NCBI RefSeq assembly: GCF_003730115.1
Contig: NZ_RJVP01000005.1
Coordinates: 1-64,000, forward strand
DNA length: 64,000 nt
Reading direction: 5' to 3'
Source: Pseudomethylobacillus aquaticus
GTDB taxonomy: Bacteria > Pseudomonadota > Gammaproteobacteria > Burkholderiales > Methylophilaceae
A program made the position numbers and the translations under genes. Below the pieces are notes generated by a model. That model did no database searches, had not been told where the DNA came from, and saw only the letters and a list, made by a program, of their open reading frames with translations. Shown in pieces: positions 41,546 to 52,317 of this stretch; positions within the stretch are counted from its first letter, which is position 1, and each line of letters starts with the position of its first letter.

Positions 41546-44302
41546 TTATGCAAGTTGTTGTTGTACCCAGGCAGCGACACCTGCCAGCGCTTGCGGCAGT
41601 TTGCTGGCGTCCGTGCCACCGGCCATGGCCATGTCGGGACGGCCACCGCCCTTGCCGCCGACTTGCGTGGCGACAAAGTTGACCAGGTCGCCCGCTTTCA
41701 GCTTGCCGGTCAGGTCTTTGCTCACCGCGGCGACCAGACTGACCTTGTCGGCTTCGGTGACCGCCAGCAGCAAGGCGCAGGAGCCCAGCTTGTCCTTGAG
41801 CTTGTCTGCCACTTCGCGCAGGCCCTTGGCGTCCACGCCGTCCAGCTTGGCGGCCAGCAGTTTGATGCCTGCCACCTCTACCGCCTGACTGACCAGATCA
41901 TCGCCCTGGCTGGCAGCCAGTTTGGATTTGAGGCGTTCCAGTTCTTTCTCGGCAGTGCGCAGTGATTCCAGCAGCGCGCTAACGCGCTCGGCGGCTTCTG
42001 CTTTGGGTGCTTTTACGGCATCGGCGATGCGCTCCAGTTGCTGTTCCGTGCTGGCGATCAGGGCCAGTGCGGTGTCACCCGTGGTGGCTTCCACACGGCG
42101 CACCCCGGCGGCAACGCCGGATTCTGCATACAGCTTGAACAAGCCGATATCGCCAGTACGTGCCACGTGCGTGCCGCCGCACAGTTCGCGCGAGCTACCG
42201 ATATCCAGCACGCGCACTTCGTCGCCGTACTTCTCGCCGAACAGCATCATGGCGCCAGTTTTTTGTGCGGATTCGATGTCCATCACCCGCGCTTGTGTGG
42301 CGGCGTTAGCGAGGATCTCGGCGTTGACGCGCTGTTCCACCTCATGGATCTGCGCGTCCGTCATGGGGGCGTTGTGTACAAAGTCGAAGCGGGTCTTTTC
42401 GCTGTCCACCAGCGAGCCTTTTTGCTGCACATGCTCACCCAGCACTTCGCGCAAGGCCTTGTGCATCAGGTGGGTGGCGGAGTGGTTGCGCATGGTGCGG
42501 CTGCGTGCGATGAGGTCCACGCGTGCCTGCACACGGTCGCCCACTTTCAGCGTGCCGGTTTTGAGCACGCCATGGTGGCCGAACACGCTGGCCTGGATCT
42601 TTTGCGTGTCTTCCACAGCAAAGATGCCGTCTGCGGCCTTGAGCTCGCCACGGTCACCGACCTGACCACCGGATTCGGCGTAGAACGGCGTGTTGTCCAG
42701 CACCACCACACCCAGCTCGCCTTCGCTCAGGCTGTGTACGGCAGCGCCATCCTTGTACAGCGCCAGCACGGTGCCAGTGGCATCCAGCGTGTCGTAGCCG
42801 TGGAAGGTGGTAGCTTGGCCATCGTATTCCAGGTTTGCGGCCATCTTGAATTTGCCAGCAGCGCGGGCTTGTTCTTTCTGACGTGCCATGGCGGCGTCGA
42901 AGCCTGCAGTATCAACAGTGACGCCACGTTCGCGGCAGATGTCGGCGGTCAGGTCGAGTGGAAAACCATAAGTGTCGTGCAGCTTGAAAGCGGTGTCGCC
43001 GTTGAAGGTCGCATTGCCGGACTTGGCCATCCCGGCCAGTTCGGTTTCCAGTATGGCCATGCCGTTCTCTATGGTCTCAAAGAAGCGTTCTTCTTCCTGA
43101 CGCAGGATATCGGTCACGCGTTGCTGGCCCTGGGTCAGTTCTGGGTAGGCTTCGCCCATCTCGGCCACCAGGTCAGGCACCATCTTGTGGAAGAAGGCCG
43201 CGCGGGCCCCCAGCTTGTAACCATGGCGGATGGCACGGCGGATGATGCGGCGCAGCACATAGCCACGGCCTTCATTGCCGGGGATGACGCCATCGGCGAT
43301 CAGGAAGCTACAGGCACGGATATGGTCGGCCAGCACTTTCAGTGAGTTCCCCAGGTACATCTTTGTCGCGTCTGCTTTGTCGCCGTCCTCGCCAGCGCCT
43401 TGCCTACCTTCATGGTATGTCGCGTTGCTGGCTCCTTGGCTTCGCGCATCCATCGCCAAATCTGTGCCGGGTAACAGATCTTCTCGCTTTGTGACTCTGG
43501 CTGCAGCGGCGATCAGGGTCTGGAACAGGTCGATCTCGTAATTGGCGTGCACGCCCTGCAGCACGGCGGCGATACGCTCCAGCCCCATGCCGGTATCCAC
43601 CGAGGGCTTGGGCAGCTTGTGCATGACACCCGCTTCGTCGCGGTTGAACTGCATGAACACATTGTTCCAGATTTCGATAAAACGGTCGCCGTCTTCATCC
43701 GGACTGCCTGGCGGGCCGCCCGGGATGTGCGCGCCGTGGTCATAGAAGATCTCGGTACAGGGGCCACAGGGGCCGGTGTCGCCCATCATCCAGAAATTGT
43801 CAGAAGCGTAACGCGCGCCTTTGTTGTCGCCGATGCGGATGATGCGCTCGGCAGGCACGCCGATCTCCTTGTGCCAGATGTCGTAGGCTTCGTCGTCTTC
43901 GGCGTAGACGGTGACGGTGAGTTTGTCCTTGGGCAGCTTGAACACCTCGGTCAGCAGTTCCCAGGCGTAGCGGATGGCGTCCTGCTTGAAGTAGTCACCA
44001 AAGCTGAAATTGCCCAGCATCTCGAAAAAGGTGTGGTGACGTGCAGTGTAGCCCACGTTTTCCAGATCGTTATGCTTGCCACCGGCGCGTACGCACTTCT
44101 GGCTGCTGGCGGCGCGGGTGTAAGCGCGCTTGTCAAAGCCCAGGAACACGTCCTTGAACTGGTTCATGCCGGCATTGGTGAACAGCAGTGTGGGGTCGCC
44201 TGCGGGCACCAGCGAGCTGGATGCCACCACCTGATGGCCTTTGGAGGCGAAGAAATCCAGGAAGGCCTGGCGGATCTGTTTACTGCTGGGCTTGCTTTGC
44301 AT
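41546..44302 (-). CDS. alaS: Alanyl-tRNA synthetase with in-frame insertion
   Basis: It charges tRNA-Ala and edits Ser/Gly mischarging. ATG 44302 follows AAGG and gives 918 residues; a further ATG at 44356 overlapping recX is possible. Motifs include [20 protein letters not shown], the class II motif region [13 protein letters not shown], the editing HxxxH/CxxxH site ([40 protein letters not shown]) and a C-terminal DHHA1 domain ending [19 protein letters not shown]. Oddly, about 44 residues ([20 protein letters not shown] ... DKADATKM, nucleotides ~43358-43489) interrupt the conserved stretch that normally leads from LIAAAAR straight to [12 protein letters not shown]. Without them the length is the usual ~874. 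Confidence 0.95.
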   Translation of the reverse strand: MQSKPSSKQIRQAFLDFFASKGHQVVASSSLVPAGDPTLLFTNAGMNQFKDVFLGFDKRAYTRAASSQKCVRAGGKHNDLENVGYTARHHTFFEMLGNFSFGDYFKQDAIRYAWELLTEVFKLPKDKLTVTVYAEDDEAYDIWHKEIGVPAERIIRIGDNKGARYASDNFWMMGDTGPCGPCTEIFYDHGAHIPGGPPGSPDEDGDRFIEIWNNVFMQFNRDEAGVMHKLPKPSVDTGMGLERIAAVLQGVHANYEIDLFQTLIAAAARVTKREDLLPGTDLAMDARSQGASNATYHEGRQGAGEDGDKADATKMYLGNSLKVLADHIRACSFLIADGVIPGNEGRGYVLRRIIRRAIRHGYKLGARAAFFHKMVPDLVAEMGEAYPELTQGQQRVTDILRQEEERFFETIENGMAILETELAGMAKSGNATFNGDTAFKLHDTYGFPLDLTADICRERGVTVDTAGFDAAMARQKEQARAAGKFKMAANLEYDGQATTFHGYDTLDATGTVLALYKDGAAVHSLSEGELGVVVLDNTPFYAESGGQVGDRGELKAADGIFAVEDTQKIQASVFGHHGVLKTGTLKVGDRVQARVDLIARSRTMRNHSATHLMHKALREVLGEHVQQKGSLVDSEKTRFDFVHNAPMTDAQIHEVEQRVNAEILANAATQARVMDIESAQKTGAMMLFGEKYGDEVRVLDIGSSRELCGGTHVARTGDIGLFKLYAESGVAAGVRRVEATTGDTALALIASTEQQLERIADAVKAPKAEAAERVSALLESLRTAEKELERLKSKLAASQGDDLVSQAVEVAGIKLLAAKLDGVDAKGLREVADKLKDKLGSCALLLAVTEADKVSLVAAVSKDLTGKLKAGDLVNFVATQVGGKGGGRPDMAMAGGTDASKLPQALAGVAAWVQQQLA

Positions 44303-44348
44303 ACTTAAACCTTGGCTTGCATCCAATGTCATTGGTGTTGATCCGGGT

Positions 44349-44820
44349 TTACTCATCGTCCCGGACCGCGTCTTTGTTCTGTTCCAGCGCCAGCTGTTTG
44401 AGGGCCTGCCGGATCACCTCCACCCCAAAACCACGGCTTTGCAGAAAGCGCGCCTGTTTGGCCCACTCTTCGCGGCTGGCTGGCGCGGCTGCATACTTTT
44501 TGCGGCAGATGGCACAGGCATACGCCAGCTCATCCTGCTTCAAAGAGGCCACCGCCTCGTTGATCAGCGTATCGGCCACACCATGTTCACGCAGTTCCTG
44601 CGCCACACGCTGGCTGCCATAACGTGATTTGCGCGCATGCACCAATTGCTCGGTGTAGCGCGCATCTGACAACCAGCCGCGCTGCTCGAAATCTTTCAGC
44701 AATGCAGGCAGGTCGTCCTGTTCTGTGACAAAGGCGCTGAGCTTCTGTTGCAGCTCACGCGCCGAATGTTCACGTCGTGCCAGATAGCCCAGCGCACGTT
44801 CGCGCAGGCTACGCGGCGGT

Positions 44821-44840
<20 letters not shown>
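44349..44840 (-). CDS. recX: Regulatory protein RecX
   Basis: RecX binds and restrains RecA filaments. The 163-residue protein has the family's repeated three-helix units: [46 protein letters not shown] and [20 protein letters not shown]. It starts inside the last codons of recA (20-base overlap), the classical recA-recX arrangement, which keeps RecX at a fixed low ratio to RecA. Confidence 0.93.
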
Positions 44841-45861
<1,021 letters not shown>

Positions 45862-45917
45862 GTATCTTTCCCTGTCTGATTGATGCTTGCGGGTGGCGAA
45901 ATAAACCGCCAATTATT

Positions 45918-46418
45918 TCATAAATCAAGCGCTAAGGACAGGCGCAACAAGCCTGCCAATGCTGTTTTTGCCGACTGCAGGCGCACCGCAGCACGATCGC
46001 CTGCGAACTGCATGGTCTGGCTTTCCAGATGCCCATCACGGCTAGCCCAGGCAAAGCAGACCATGCCCACCGGCTTATGTTCGCTGCCGCCGCCCGGCCC
46101 GGCGATGCCGGTGATGGCCGCGCTGATCTGTGCCGTGCTGTTCACGAGCGCGCCGCTGGCCATCTCCAGCGCGGTCTCGGCGCTGACAGCGCCATGCTGC
46201 ACCAGTGTCGCGGTGTTGACGCCCAGCATCTGCTGCTTGGCGAGGTTGCTGTAGGTGACAAAGCCGCGGTCGAACCAAGCGGAGCTGCCAGCGATGTCGG
46301 TGATGGCCGCCGCGACCAGGCCGCCAGTGCAGGATTCGGCCAGCGCAAGCTGCCAGCCGCGACGCTGCAAGGCCAGCCCCAGCGCGGTGCTCAAGTCTAG
46401 AAGTTCAGCGTCAGCCAT
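45918..46418 (-). CDS. pncC: Nicotinamide-nucleotide amidase (CinA C-terminal family)
   Basis: This stand-alone CinA-C enzyme deamidates nicotinamide mononucleotide in NAD recycling. The 166-residue product shows LALAESCTGGLVAAAITDIA, GSSAWFDRGFVTYSNLAKQQ, GAVSAETALEMASGA and AAITGIAGPGGGSEHKPVGM, the family hallmarks. It overlaps pgpA by 22 bases and is upstream of recA, an arrangement common in proteobacteria (cinA-recA). Confidence 0.92.
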   Translation of the reverse strand: MADAELLDLSTALGLALQRRGWQLALAESCTGGLVAAAITDIAGSSAWFDRGFVTYSNLAKQQMLGVNTATLVQHGAVSAETALEMASGALVNSTAQISAAITGIAGPGGGSEHKPVGMVCFAWASRDGHLESQTMQFAGDRAAVRLQSAKTALAGLLRLSLALDL

Positions 46419-46909
46419 TGCAAACCCATCAGGCTCAGGATGCTGTAAACCGCTGCCAGCATGTCGTCGAACATCACGCCGAAACCGCCCTTGAGGCGTG
46501 CATCACACTGGCGGATAGGGAAGGGCTTCCACACGTCGAACAAACGGAACAGCGTGAAGGCGATCAGCCACCACCAGGCCTGATGTGGCGTGAATTCCAG
46601 CACCAGCAGGAAGGCCACGATCTCGTCCCACACCATGCCGCCGTGGTCCGCTACGCCCAGTGCCTGGCCGGTGCGGGCGCAGGCCCACACGCCGAGCACG
46701 AAGGCCAGTGCGATCAGCACGTAGTGTTGCCACTCCGGCAACTGCATGAGCAGCAGGAACAGCGGGATGGCGACCAGCGTGCCTACCGTGCCCGGTGCAA
46801 GCCGTGACAGGCCGCTACCGAAGCCCAATGCGATGAAATGAGCCGGGTGCCGCAGCAGAAATCGCAGGTCAGGCGGTACGCTGTTGGCTGGCATGTTGTT
46901 ATGTTCCAT
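46397..46909 (-). CDS. pgpA: Phosphatidylglycerophosphatase A
   Basis: This inner-membrane enzyme removes phosphate from phosphatidylglycerophosphate to make phosphatidylglycerol. The 170 residues contain GFGSGLSRLAPGTVGTLVAI, the acidic ADHGGMVWDEIVAFLLVLEF and RLFDVWKPFPIRQCDARLKG then GFGVMFDDMLAAVYSIL, the PgpA signature, with four hydrophobic helices. It sits between thiL and pncC in a tightly packed operon (14-base gap to thiL). Confidence 0.94.
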   Translation of the reverse strand: MEHNNMPANSVPPDLRFLLRHPAHFIALGFGSGLSRLAPGTVGTLVAIPLFLLLMQLPEWQHYVLIALAFVLGVWACARTGQALGVADHGGMVWDEIVAFLLVLEFTPHQAWWWLIAFTLFRLFDVWKPFPIRQCDARLKGGFGVMFDDMLAAVYSILSLMGLQWLTLNF

Positions 46910-46923
46910 GAGGCGGGTCGTCC

Positions 46924-47901
46924 CTAAGCCGGGCTGGCCTGGTTGAAATGGTCGTAGCCATGCTGGCTGAGCTGCATGATGATTTGATCGAGGTCGCGCA
47001 CCATCAGGCCAGGCGTCGCCGTGACCTGGCCTATGCAGCTGACCGGCAAGCCAAGCAGGCCTGCCAGCTTGGCGATCTCGCCGTGATTACGTGTGGGTGC
47101 GGTGAAACACAGCTCATAGTCATCACCGCCGGCCAGCACCATCTGCTGCACGGCAGGGTCTGTCATGCGCTGATGCATCAGGCGTGAGATGGGCAGGCGT
47201 CCCAGATGGATCTCGGCACCTGTGCCTGAGGCTTTCAAGATATGCCCCAGGTCCGCCAGCAGACCGTCAGAGATATCGATGGCGCTATGCGCCATCATGT
47301 TGATGAGCAGCCCCAGTTCCACGCGCGGGGTAGGCTGATGCAGCGCACTGATGCAGCTTTCCAGCTCCTCTGCGCTCAGCGCATAGCGCTGTTGCAGTGC
47401 GGCCAGCGCCAGTGCGGCGTTGCCCAGCGTGCCGGACACCCAGATATCGTCACCGACCTTGGCACCGCTGCGCTTCAAGGCCTTGCCCGGGGCGACTTCG
47501 CCCATGATCTGCACGCTGATGGCTAGCGGGCCGCGCGTGGTGTCGCCGCCGATCAGGTCTACCTGATAGCGGTTCGCGCAGGCAAACAGGCCTGCACTGA
47601 ATGCGCTCAGCCAGGCCTGGTCGGCTGCGGGCAATGCGATGGCCAGAGTGGCCCATTTGGGCAGTGCGCCCATGGCAGCCATGTCGGACAGGTTCACCGC
47701 CAGACTCTTCCAGCCCAGCAGGCGCGGGTCGGCGTCAGGGAAGAAGTGCGTGCCAGCGACCAGCATGTCCGCCGAAACCGCCAGCTGCATGCCCGGTGTG
47801 ATGTCGAGCAGGGCGGCATCATCACCTATCCCCAGTGTGGTGTGGCGGGTGGCACGCCTGAAATGGCGGGTGATCAGGTCGAATTCGGGGGAGGTGGTCA
47901 T
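46924..47901 (-). CDS. thiL: Thiamine-monophosphate kinase
   Basis: ThiL phosphorylates thiamine monophosphate to thiamine diphosphate. From ATG 47901 it has 325 residues: [11 protein letters not shown] at the start, [80 protein letters not shown] and [20 protein letters not shown]. These are the substrate and metal-binding motifs of the family. The frame is open a further 96 bases upstream, into sequence rich in Pro/Ser, which I do not include. Confidence 0.95.
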   Translation of the reverse strand: MTTSPEFDLITRHFRRATRHTTLGIGDDAALLDITPGMQLAVSADMLVAGTHFFPDADPRLLGWKSLAVNLSDMAAMGALPKWATLAIALPAADQAWLSAFSAGLFACANRYQVDLIGGDTTRGPLAISVQIMGEVAPGKALKRSGAKVGDDIWVSGTLGNAALALAALQQRYALSAEELESCISALHQPTPRVELGLLINMMAHSAIDISDGLLADLGHILKASGTGAEIHLGRLPISRLMHQRMTDPAVQQMVLAGGDDYELCFTAPTRNHGEIAKLAGLLGLPVSCIGQVTATPGLMVRDLDQIIMQLSQHGYDHFNQASPA

Positions 47902-47920
47902 GGTCTGGGGGATCTGGCTT

Positions 47921-48511
47921 TCAGCTGGCGGGCTTGACGGCGGATTTGGGGCGGAAGGCGTTGACGATGTGTTCGCGGGTTTCGATATACGGCGCACCTA
48001 TCAGATCCAGACAGTAAGGTACGGCGGCGAAGATGCCATGCACCAGCGTGTTGCCGGCCTCATCCTTGAGGCCTTCCAGCGTCTGCGCGATGGCCTTGGG
48101 TTGTCCTGGCAGGTTGATGATGAGGCTTTGCTTGCGGATCACCGCCACCTGGCGCGACAGGATGGCCGTGGGCACGAAATTCAGGCTGATCTGCCGCATC
48201 TGCTCGCCAAAGCCCGGCATCTCCTTGTCGGCGACGGCCAGTGTAGCTTCCGGCGTCACATCGCGCAGTGCCGGGCCGGTGCCGCCGGTGGTGAGCACCA
48301 GGTCGCAGCCTTCATGATCGACCAGGTCGCGCAAGGTGGCTTCGATTTCCGGCTGTTCGTCCGGGATGACGCGTGCGACGGATTGCCAGGGCGTCAGCAG
48401 GGCCTGGTCCAGCCAGTTGCGCAGGCTGGGGATGCCCAGATCTTCATAGACACCGCTGGAGGCACGGTCGCTGATGGAAACGATGCCGATGCGAATGAAT
48501 TGTTTGCTCAT
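47921..48511 (-). CDS. mog: Molybdopterin adenylyltransferase
   Basis: Mog adenylates molybdopterin before molybdenum insertion. The 196-residue protein has [40 protein letters not shown] and [20 protein letters not shown], then [20 protein letters not shown]. The GGTGP and LPGxP motifs mark the MogA/MoaB fold, and the length and RDVTPEAT match Mog rather than MoaB. It precedes thiL in the same direction with 19 bases between. Confidence 0.92.
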   Translation of the reverse strand: MSKQFIRIGIVSISDRASSGVYEDLGIPSLRNWLDQALLTPWQSVARVIPDEQPEIEATLRDLVDHEGCDLVLTTGGTGPALRDVTPEATLAVADKEMPGFGEQMRQISLNFVPTAILSRQVAVIRKQSLIINLPGQPKAIAQTLEGLKDEAGNTLVHGIFAAVPYCLDLIGAPYIETREHIVNAFRPKSAVKPAS

Positions 48512-48642
48512 ATTGGAGGTCTACGCTGTGAGTCTGTTGCTCGATTGAGTACTGTTGCGGCGAAATGCAGCAACTGAAGCCTTCAACCATTTATCATACC
48601 ATCGTGTCGGTATCAGGCCGACCACCCCAGGAGAGGATATTC

Positions 48643-49338
48643 ATGCGCCGTTTAGTGTGTTCGTTGATGTTGGTAGGACTTAGCTTGCAAGCCTGGGCGG
48701 CGGATAATCCGTATACCAAGCATTATGTCGACCGTTCACAGGCAGGCTTGCCGCTGCAGCCCGATCCAGCCGGGCCCAAGCTGTTCCGTGGCACCCAGAA
48801 GGATGTCGATGCCCAGAAGATGCTGGTCAAAGGCTATGACCTGATCGGGGAGGCGGCCTTCAATGCCACTGAAACCAGTCCGGAGCTGGCACTGGAGCAG
48901 GCCAAAAAGATCAAGGCAGATCTGGTACTGGTGTACGGCAGTGTGCTGACCAAGACACCGACCAGTGTGCAGCTCGATCAGTTGCGTGCGCAAAGCAAGG
49001 CAGGCGAAGCGCTTGATCTGAAGGAGGATACGCCCATCTATCAGTACGGGGCTTCCTACTGGGTCAAGCTGGCACCGCCGCTGATCGGCATCCATGTCAA
49101 TGCCAAAGCCAGTCAGGATCAGGGCTTGAGCGTGATCGCCGTGGTGGAGGGCTCGCCTGCAGAGCAGGCAGGTATGCGTCAAGGCGATGTGGTCACTGCC
49201 ATCGGGGATTCGGCCATCGTCAAGGTGGAAGCCTTGAGTGAGGCCGCCAAACGCTATGCAGGCCAGGCAGTGCCGGTGTACTGGTTGCGTGAAGGCCAGG
49301 TCATGCAATCCACCCTCAAGGTCAATACGCGCCCATAA
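48643..49338 (+). CDS. Exported PDZ-domain protein
   Basis: From ATG 48643, with GGAGAGG upstream, the product has 231 residues. It starts with a signal peptide (MRRLVCSLMLVGLSLQAWA) and ends with a PDZ domain (about 145-228: LSVIAVVEGSPAEQAGMRQG, DVVTAIGDSAIVKVEALSEA). The middle resembles an ABC-type lipoprotein-like region (DADKMLVKGYDLIGEAAFNA-like: AQKMLVKGYDLIGEAAFNAT). No protease domain is present. It probably binds peptides or partner proteins in the periplasm; I cannot name it. Confidence 0.8.
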   Translation: MRRLVCSLMLVGLSLQAWAADNPYTKHYVDRSQAGLPLQPDPAGPKLFRGTQKDVDAQKMLVKGYDLIGEAAFNATETSPELALEQAKKIKADLVLVYGSVLTKTPTSVQLDQLRAQSKAGEALDLKEDTPIYQYGASYWVKLAPPLIGIHVNAKASQDQGLSVIAVVEGSPAEQAGMRQGDVVTAIGDSAIVKVEALSEAAKRYAGQAVPVYWLREGQVMQSTLKVNTRP

Positions 49339-49373
49339 GGGCTGTCCATGTCACGCTGGACTACCTGAACCGG

Positions 49374-49402
49374 AAAATGGCCGCTTGACGGCCATTTTTT
49401 TG
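49374..49402 (+). terminator. Rho-independent terminator after the PDZ gene
   Basis: ATGGCCG (49377-49383) pairs with CGGCCAT (49389-49395) with a 5-base loop, followed by seven T. The A-run before the stem would let it work on the other strand as well. Confidence 0.85.
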
Positions 49403-49473
49403 CCTCAGATTTGCGCCTGACTTGCGTTAGACTGTAGTCAAGTTCATTACGCATCGCTGCCATTCACCCTCTT

Positions 49474-51573
49474 ATGATGATCGAATCCATCCTCAGTCAA
49501 TATCAACAACAAGGCGGGGATCCGGCCGGTTTGCTGGCCGAACTGGTCGCCGAGATCCGTCCGCCCCGACTCTCCCAGACCGACCACGCGGTGCATGCAT
49601 TGCAGGCGCTGTGTCATGTGCTGAATGCCGATGCTGAAAAAGCCGCCTTGCTGCGCACGGCCATCCTGCAGTTGCTGGGTGAGCGTAAGCCACTGTCGCT
49701 GCTGGTCGATTCCGGTGTGCAGCCCAGCAGTGGCTTCTTTACCGAGCTGGCGCGCCGCATGGGCGACAAGATCCTGCCCGCCGCTATCGACCCGGGCTAT
49801 CTCAAGGATCTGTTCAGCCTGATCTTCACGCGCCGTGACGACGACGTGTGGGTCAGCGCAGTGACGGATGGCGTGTGGTTGCAGTTGCTGGAGGCGCTGG
49901 ATTTTGCCCAGGCGCCCGCTATTGCGGTGCAGTCCTGCAATGAAAGCCTGGTGGAAGCCGCACAGGTGTTGTCCTACCGTATCGCGGCGGCAGGCTTGGA
50001 ACCCGAGCTGATCCGCAACCATCCAGAGCTGGAGAACCACCGTTCGCCCTTCGTCATGCAGAATCAGGAATTGCTGGCCAGCTTTGCAAGCACCACACAG
50101 GATGTGGAGCAGTTCCGTCATATCGAAGTCATGCTGGACCAGTGTCGCAGCGTCATCGCCCGTATCCGCCGTAACAGCTCGCAGACCGGCACCAGCATCC
50201 GGCTGACCTTTTTGCTGCAGCGTTTGACCCAGCAGCTGGTGCGCCTGCAGGCGCTGCTGGGGTTGATCGCGGGGAAAGGCGATGCCGGACAGCCGGCACG
50301 CTATGTGCAACTGTTCAAACTGCTGGTGCATGGTGAGTGCCACAAGAATGCCATCCGCCTGCACTGGCGCGAGAACATGGAGCTGCTGGCGCTGCGCGTG
50401 ACCGAGAATGCCAGCCGCACCGGTGAGCACTACATCACTGAGACGCGCAGTGAATACTTTTCGCTGATGCGCTCTGCCATGGGGGCGGGCCTGATCGTGG
50501 GGGTGATGGCCATGATCAAGCTCATCACGGCTGGCCAGCATCATGCTCCATTGACCGAGGCGATCCTGTTCAGCCTGAACTACGGGCTGGGATTCGTGCT
50601 GATCCACATGCTGCATTTCACTGTGGCGACCAAACAGCCGGCCATGACGGCGGCGGCGATCGCAGCCAGCATCGATAACAGTGAAAGCCGTTCGCGTAAC
50701 ATGGACAAGCTGGTGAATATCATCGCGCAGACCATGCGTAGTCAGATCGCCGCCATCTTTGGCAATGTGGTGATCGCCATCCCCACGGCGATCGCGATCG
50801 GTGCGCTGGTGTATCTGGTCACCGGCGAGCATTTCGTTTCCACCGAGAAGGCGGGCCGACTACTGGCCGATATCGACCCTGTGCACAGTGGGGCACTGAT
50901 CTATGCGGGCGTGGCTGGCGTTTGTCTGTTCTTGTCCGGCTTGATCGCGGGTTACCACGATAACCTGGCCATCTACGACAAGATCCCGCAGCGCCTGCGT
51001 GCCCTCAACTGGTTGCGGAGCTTGCTGGGCCGTCCGCGTCTGGACAGGCTGGCCAGCTATGTGGAGAACAATCTGGGTGCGCTGGCCGGTAACTTCTATT
51101 TCGGCTGCCTGCTGGGTGGCATGGCCGGCATCGGTGTGTTGCTGGGCTTGCCGATCGACATCCGCCACATCACGTTCTCGTCGGCGTTCTTTGGCTTCTC
51201 GTTAGTGGGCACTGACTTTGTGCTGCCACTGCAAGTGCTGTGGCTGTCCATGCTGGGCATCCTGCTGATCGGTGCGGTGAACCTGACGGTGAGCTTTACG
51301 CTTGCACTTTATGTGGCGATGAAATCACGCAAGGTGAGTTTTTCGCACTGGCGCTTGTTGCTGCGTACGCTGGCTATCCGGCTGTGGCAGAACCCGCGCC
51401 AGTTCCTGTTGCCACCCAAGCGCATGCGCACGCCAGCCGCAGACGAAGTTGCGGGCGTGACAGCAGCAGACGGCAAAGTGCAACAGAGCACGCAAGGGAG
51501 CGCGCATGCGCGCGCGCCAGATGCAGGTGAACGCGCGCCGGAGAAGAAGACGGTGATACGGTTGAATCATTAG
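49474..51573 (+). CDS. Gcr-family 'site-specific recombinase' membrane protein
   Basis: The 699-residue protein belongs to the family named after gonococcal Gcr (Pfam SpecificRecomb). Its first half is soluble (VDSGVQPSSGFFTELARRMG, NSSQTGTSIRLTFLLQRLTQ) and its second half has about seven hydrophobic segments (GAGLIVGVMAMIKLITAG, AIFGNVVIAIPTAIAIGALV, GALIYAGVAGVCLFLSGLIA, FYFGCLLGGMAGIGVLLGLP). The recombinase name is doubtful, because no tyrosine or serine recombinase motif is visible; it looks like a membrane transporter or channel. It begins 72 bases after the preceding terminator. Confidence 0.85.
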   Translation: MMIESILSQYQQQGGDPAGLLAELVAEIRPPRLSQTDHAVHALQALCHVLNADAEKAALLRTAILQLLGERKPLSLLVDSGVQPSSGFFTELARRMGDKILPAAIDPGYLKDLFSLIFTRRDDDVWVSAVTDGVWLQLLEALDFAQAPAIAVQSCNESLVEAAQVLSYRIAAAGLEPELIRNHPELENHRSPFVMQNQELLASFASTTQDVEQFRHIEVMLDQCRSVIARIRRNSSQTGTSIRLTFLLQRLTQQLVRLQALLGLIAGKGDAGQPARYVQLFKLLVHGECHKNAIRLHWRENMELLALRVTENASRTGEHYITETRSEYFSLMRSAMGAGLIVGVMAMIKLITAGQHHAPLTEAILFSLNYGLGFVLIHMLHFTVATKQPAMTAAAIAASIDNSESRSRNMDKLVNIIAQTMRSQIAAIFGNVVIAIPTAIAIGALVYLVTGEHFVSTEKAGRLLADIDPVHSGALIYAGVAGVCLFLSGLIAGYHDNLAIYDKIPQRLRALNWLRSLLGRPRLDRLASYVENNLGALAGNFYFGCLLGGMAGIGVLLGLPIDIRHITFSSAFFGFSLVGTDFVLPLQVLWLSMLGILLIGAVNLTVSFTLALYVAMKSRKVSFSHWRLLLRTLAIRLWQNPRQFLLPPKRMRTPAADEVAGVTAADGKVQQSTQGSAHARAPDAGERAPEKKTVIRLNH

Positions 51574-51708
51574 CGCCTCAGCCCTCACAAAACACATCAG
51601 CGATCGCATATCGCGGACACCAAACGAAAATGACGCCTTTACTGGCGTCATTTTGTTTTCTACAGACTGGCTGATTAGTGGCTGGTCGCTTACTGACTGG
51701 TCTGCTGG

Positions 51709-52278
51709 CTAGTCCGGGCCTGGGGCTGAACTGGTTTCGGCCTCAGAAGTGCCAGCCTGATGCGTTTCCACCACTTCACGGATCACACGGAACAGTTCAC
51801 GGCTACTTTTGGGGGGCTTATTCGCACTGAGTTCGCGCTGGCTGTTGCGTATCAGCGTGCGTATCTGCTGACTGTCCACCTGTGGGTAGCGGGCGATGAA
51901 TTCAGACAAAGCGTCAGGCTCGCTCAGTAGTTGCTGGCGCAACCGCTCCAGTTGGTGGAAGTGCGCATTCTCGGCGGTGTGCTTGCCCTGCCAGCGTTGC
52001 AACTGATCCACGATAGGGGCCACGTCGATCTCGCGCATCAGGCTGCCTATGTACTGACGCTGGCGTCGGATGGCGCCATTGGCGGTGATTTTTTTGGCAT
52101 CGGTGACCGCTTGCAGCAGCTTTTCCGGCAACTCCAGCTTGGTCAGCTGGTCTTTGGAAAGGGTGATCAGGGTTTCGCCGATGTGTTGCAGCTCATCCAT
52201 GGCTGCTTTGCGTTTGGTTTTGCTCAAGGGCGCGTTGTCGGCGTCATCCTCACCCATGGTTGTCTCACTGGCTTTCAT
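51709..52278 (-). CDS. darP: Ribosome-associated protein DarP (YjgA, DUF615)
   Basis: DarP helps late assembly of the 50S subunit. Starting at ATG 52278, the 189-residue product shows PLSKTKRKAAMDELQHIGET, LITLSKDQLTKLELPEKLLQ, NGAIRRQRQYIGSLMREIDV and ARYPQVDSQQIRTLIRNSQR, typical of the family. The frame is open upstream but antisense to pmbA, so the ATG is firm. It is divergent from pmbA, an arrangement seen across beta- and gammaproteobacteria. Confidence 0.93.
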   Translation of the reverse strand: MKASETTMGEDDADNAPLSKTKRKAAMDELQHIGETLITLSKDQLTKLELPEKLLQAVTDAKKITANGAIRRQRQYIGSLMREIDVAPIVDQLQRWQGKHTAENAHFHQLERLRQQLLSEPDALSEFIARYPQVDSQQIRTLIRNSQRELSANKPPKSSRELFRVIREVVETHQAGTSEAETSSAPGPD

Positions 52279-52317
52279 AGTGGGATATGATAACAGCTTT
52301 TTTCTGAGAGCCTTTTC

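Noticed and set aside
42038..43345. 435-codon plus-strand open frame
   Set aside because: It is entirely antisense to alaS, which has all expected motifs. Long antisense frames are common in this GC-rich coding sequence.
49474..51573. A true site-specific recombinase or island integrase
   Set aside because: Despite the family name, the protein is a multi-pass membrane protein with no recombinase catalytic motif, and it lies outside the island.
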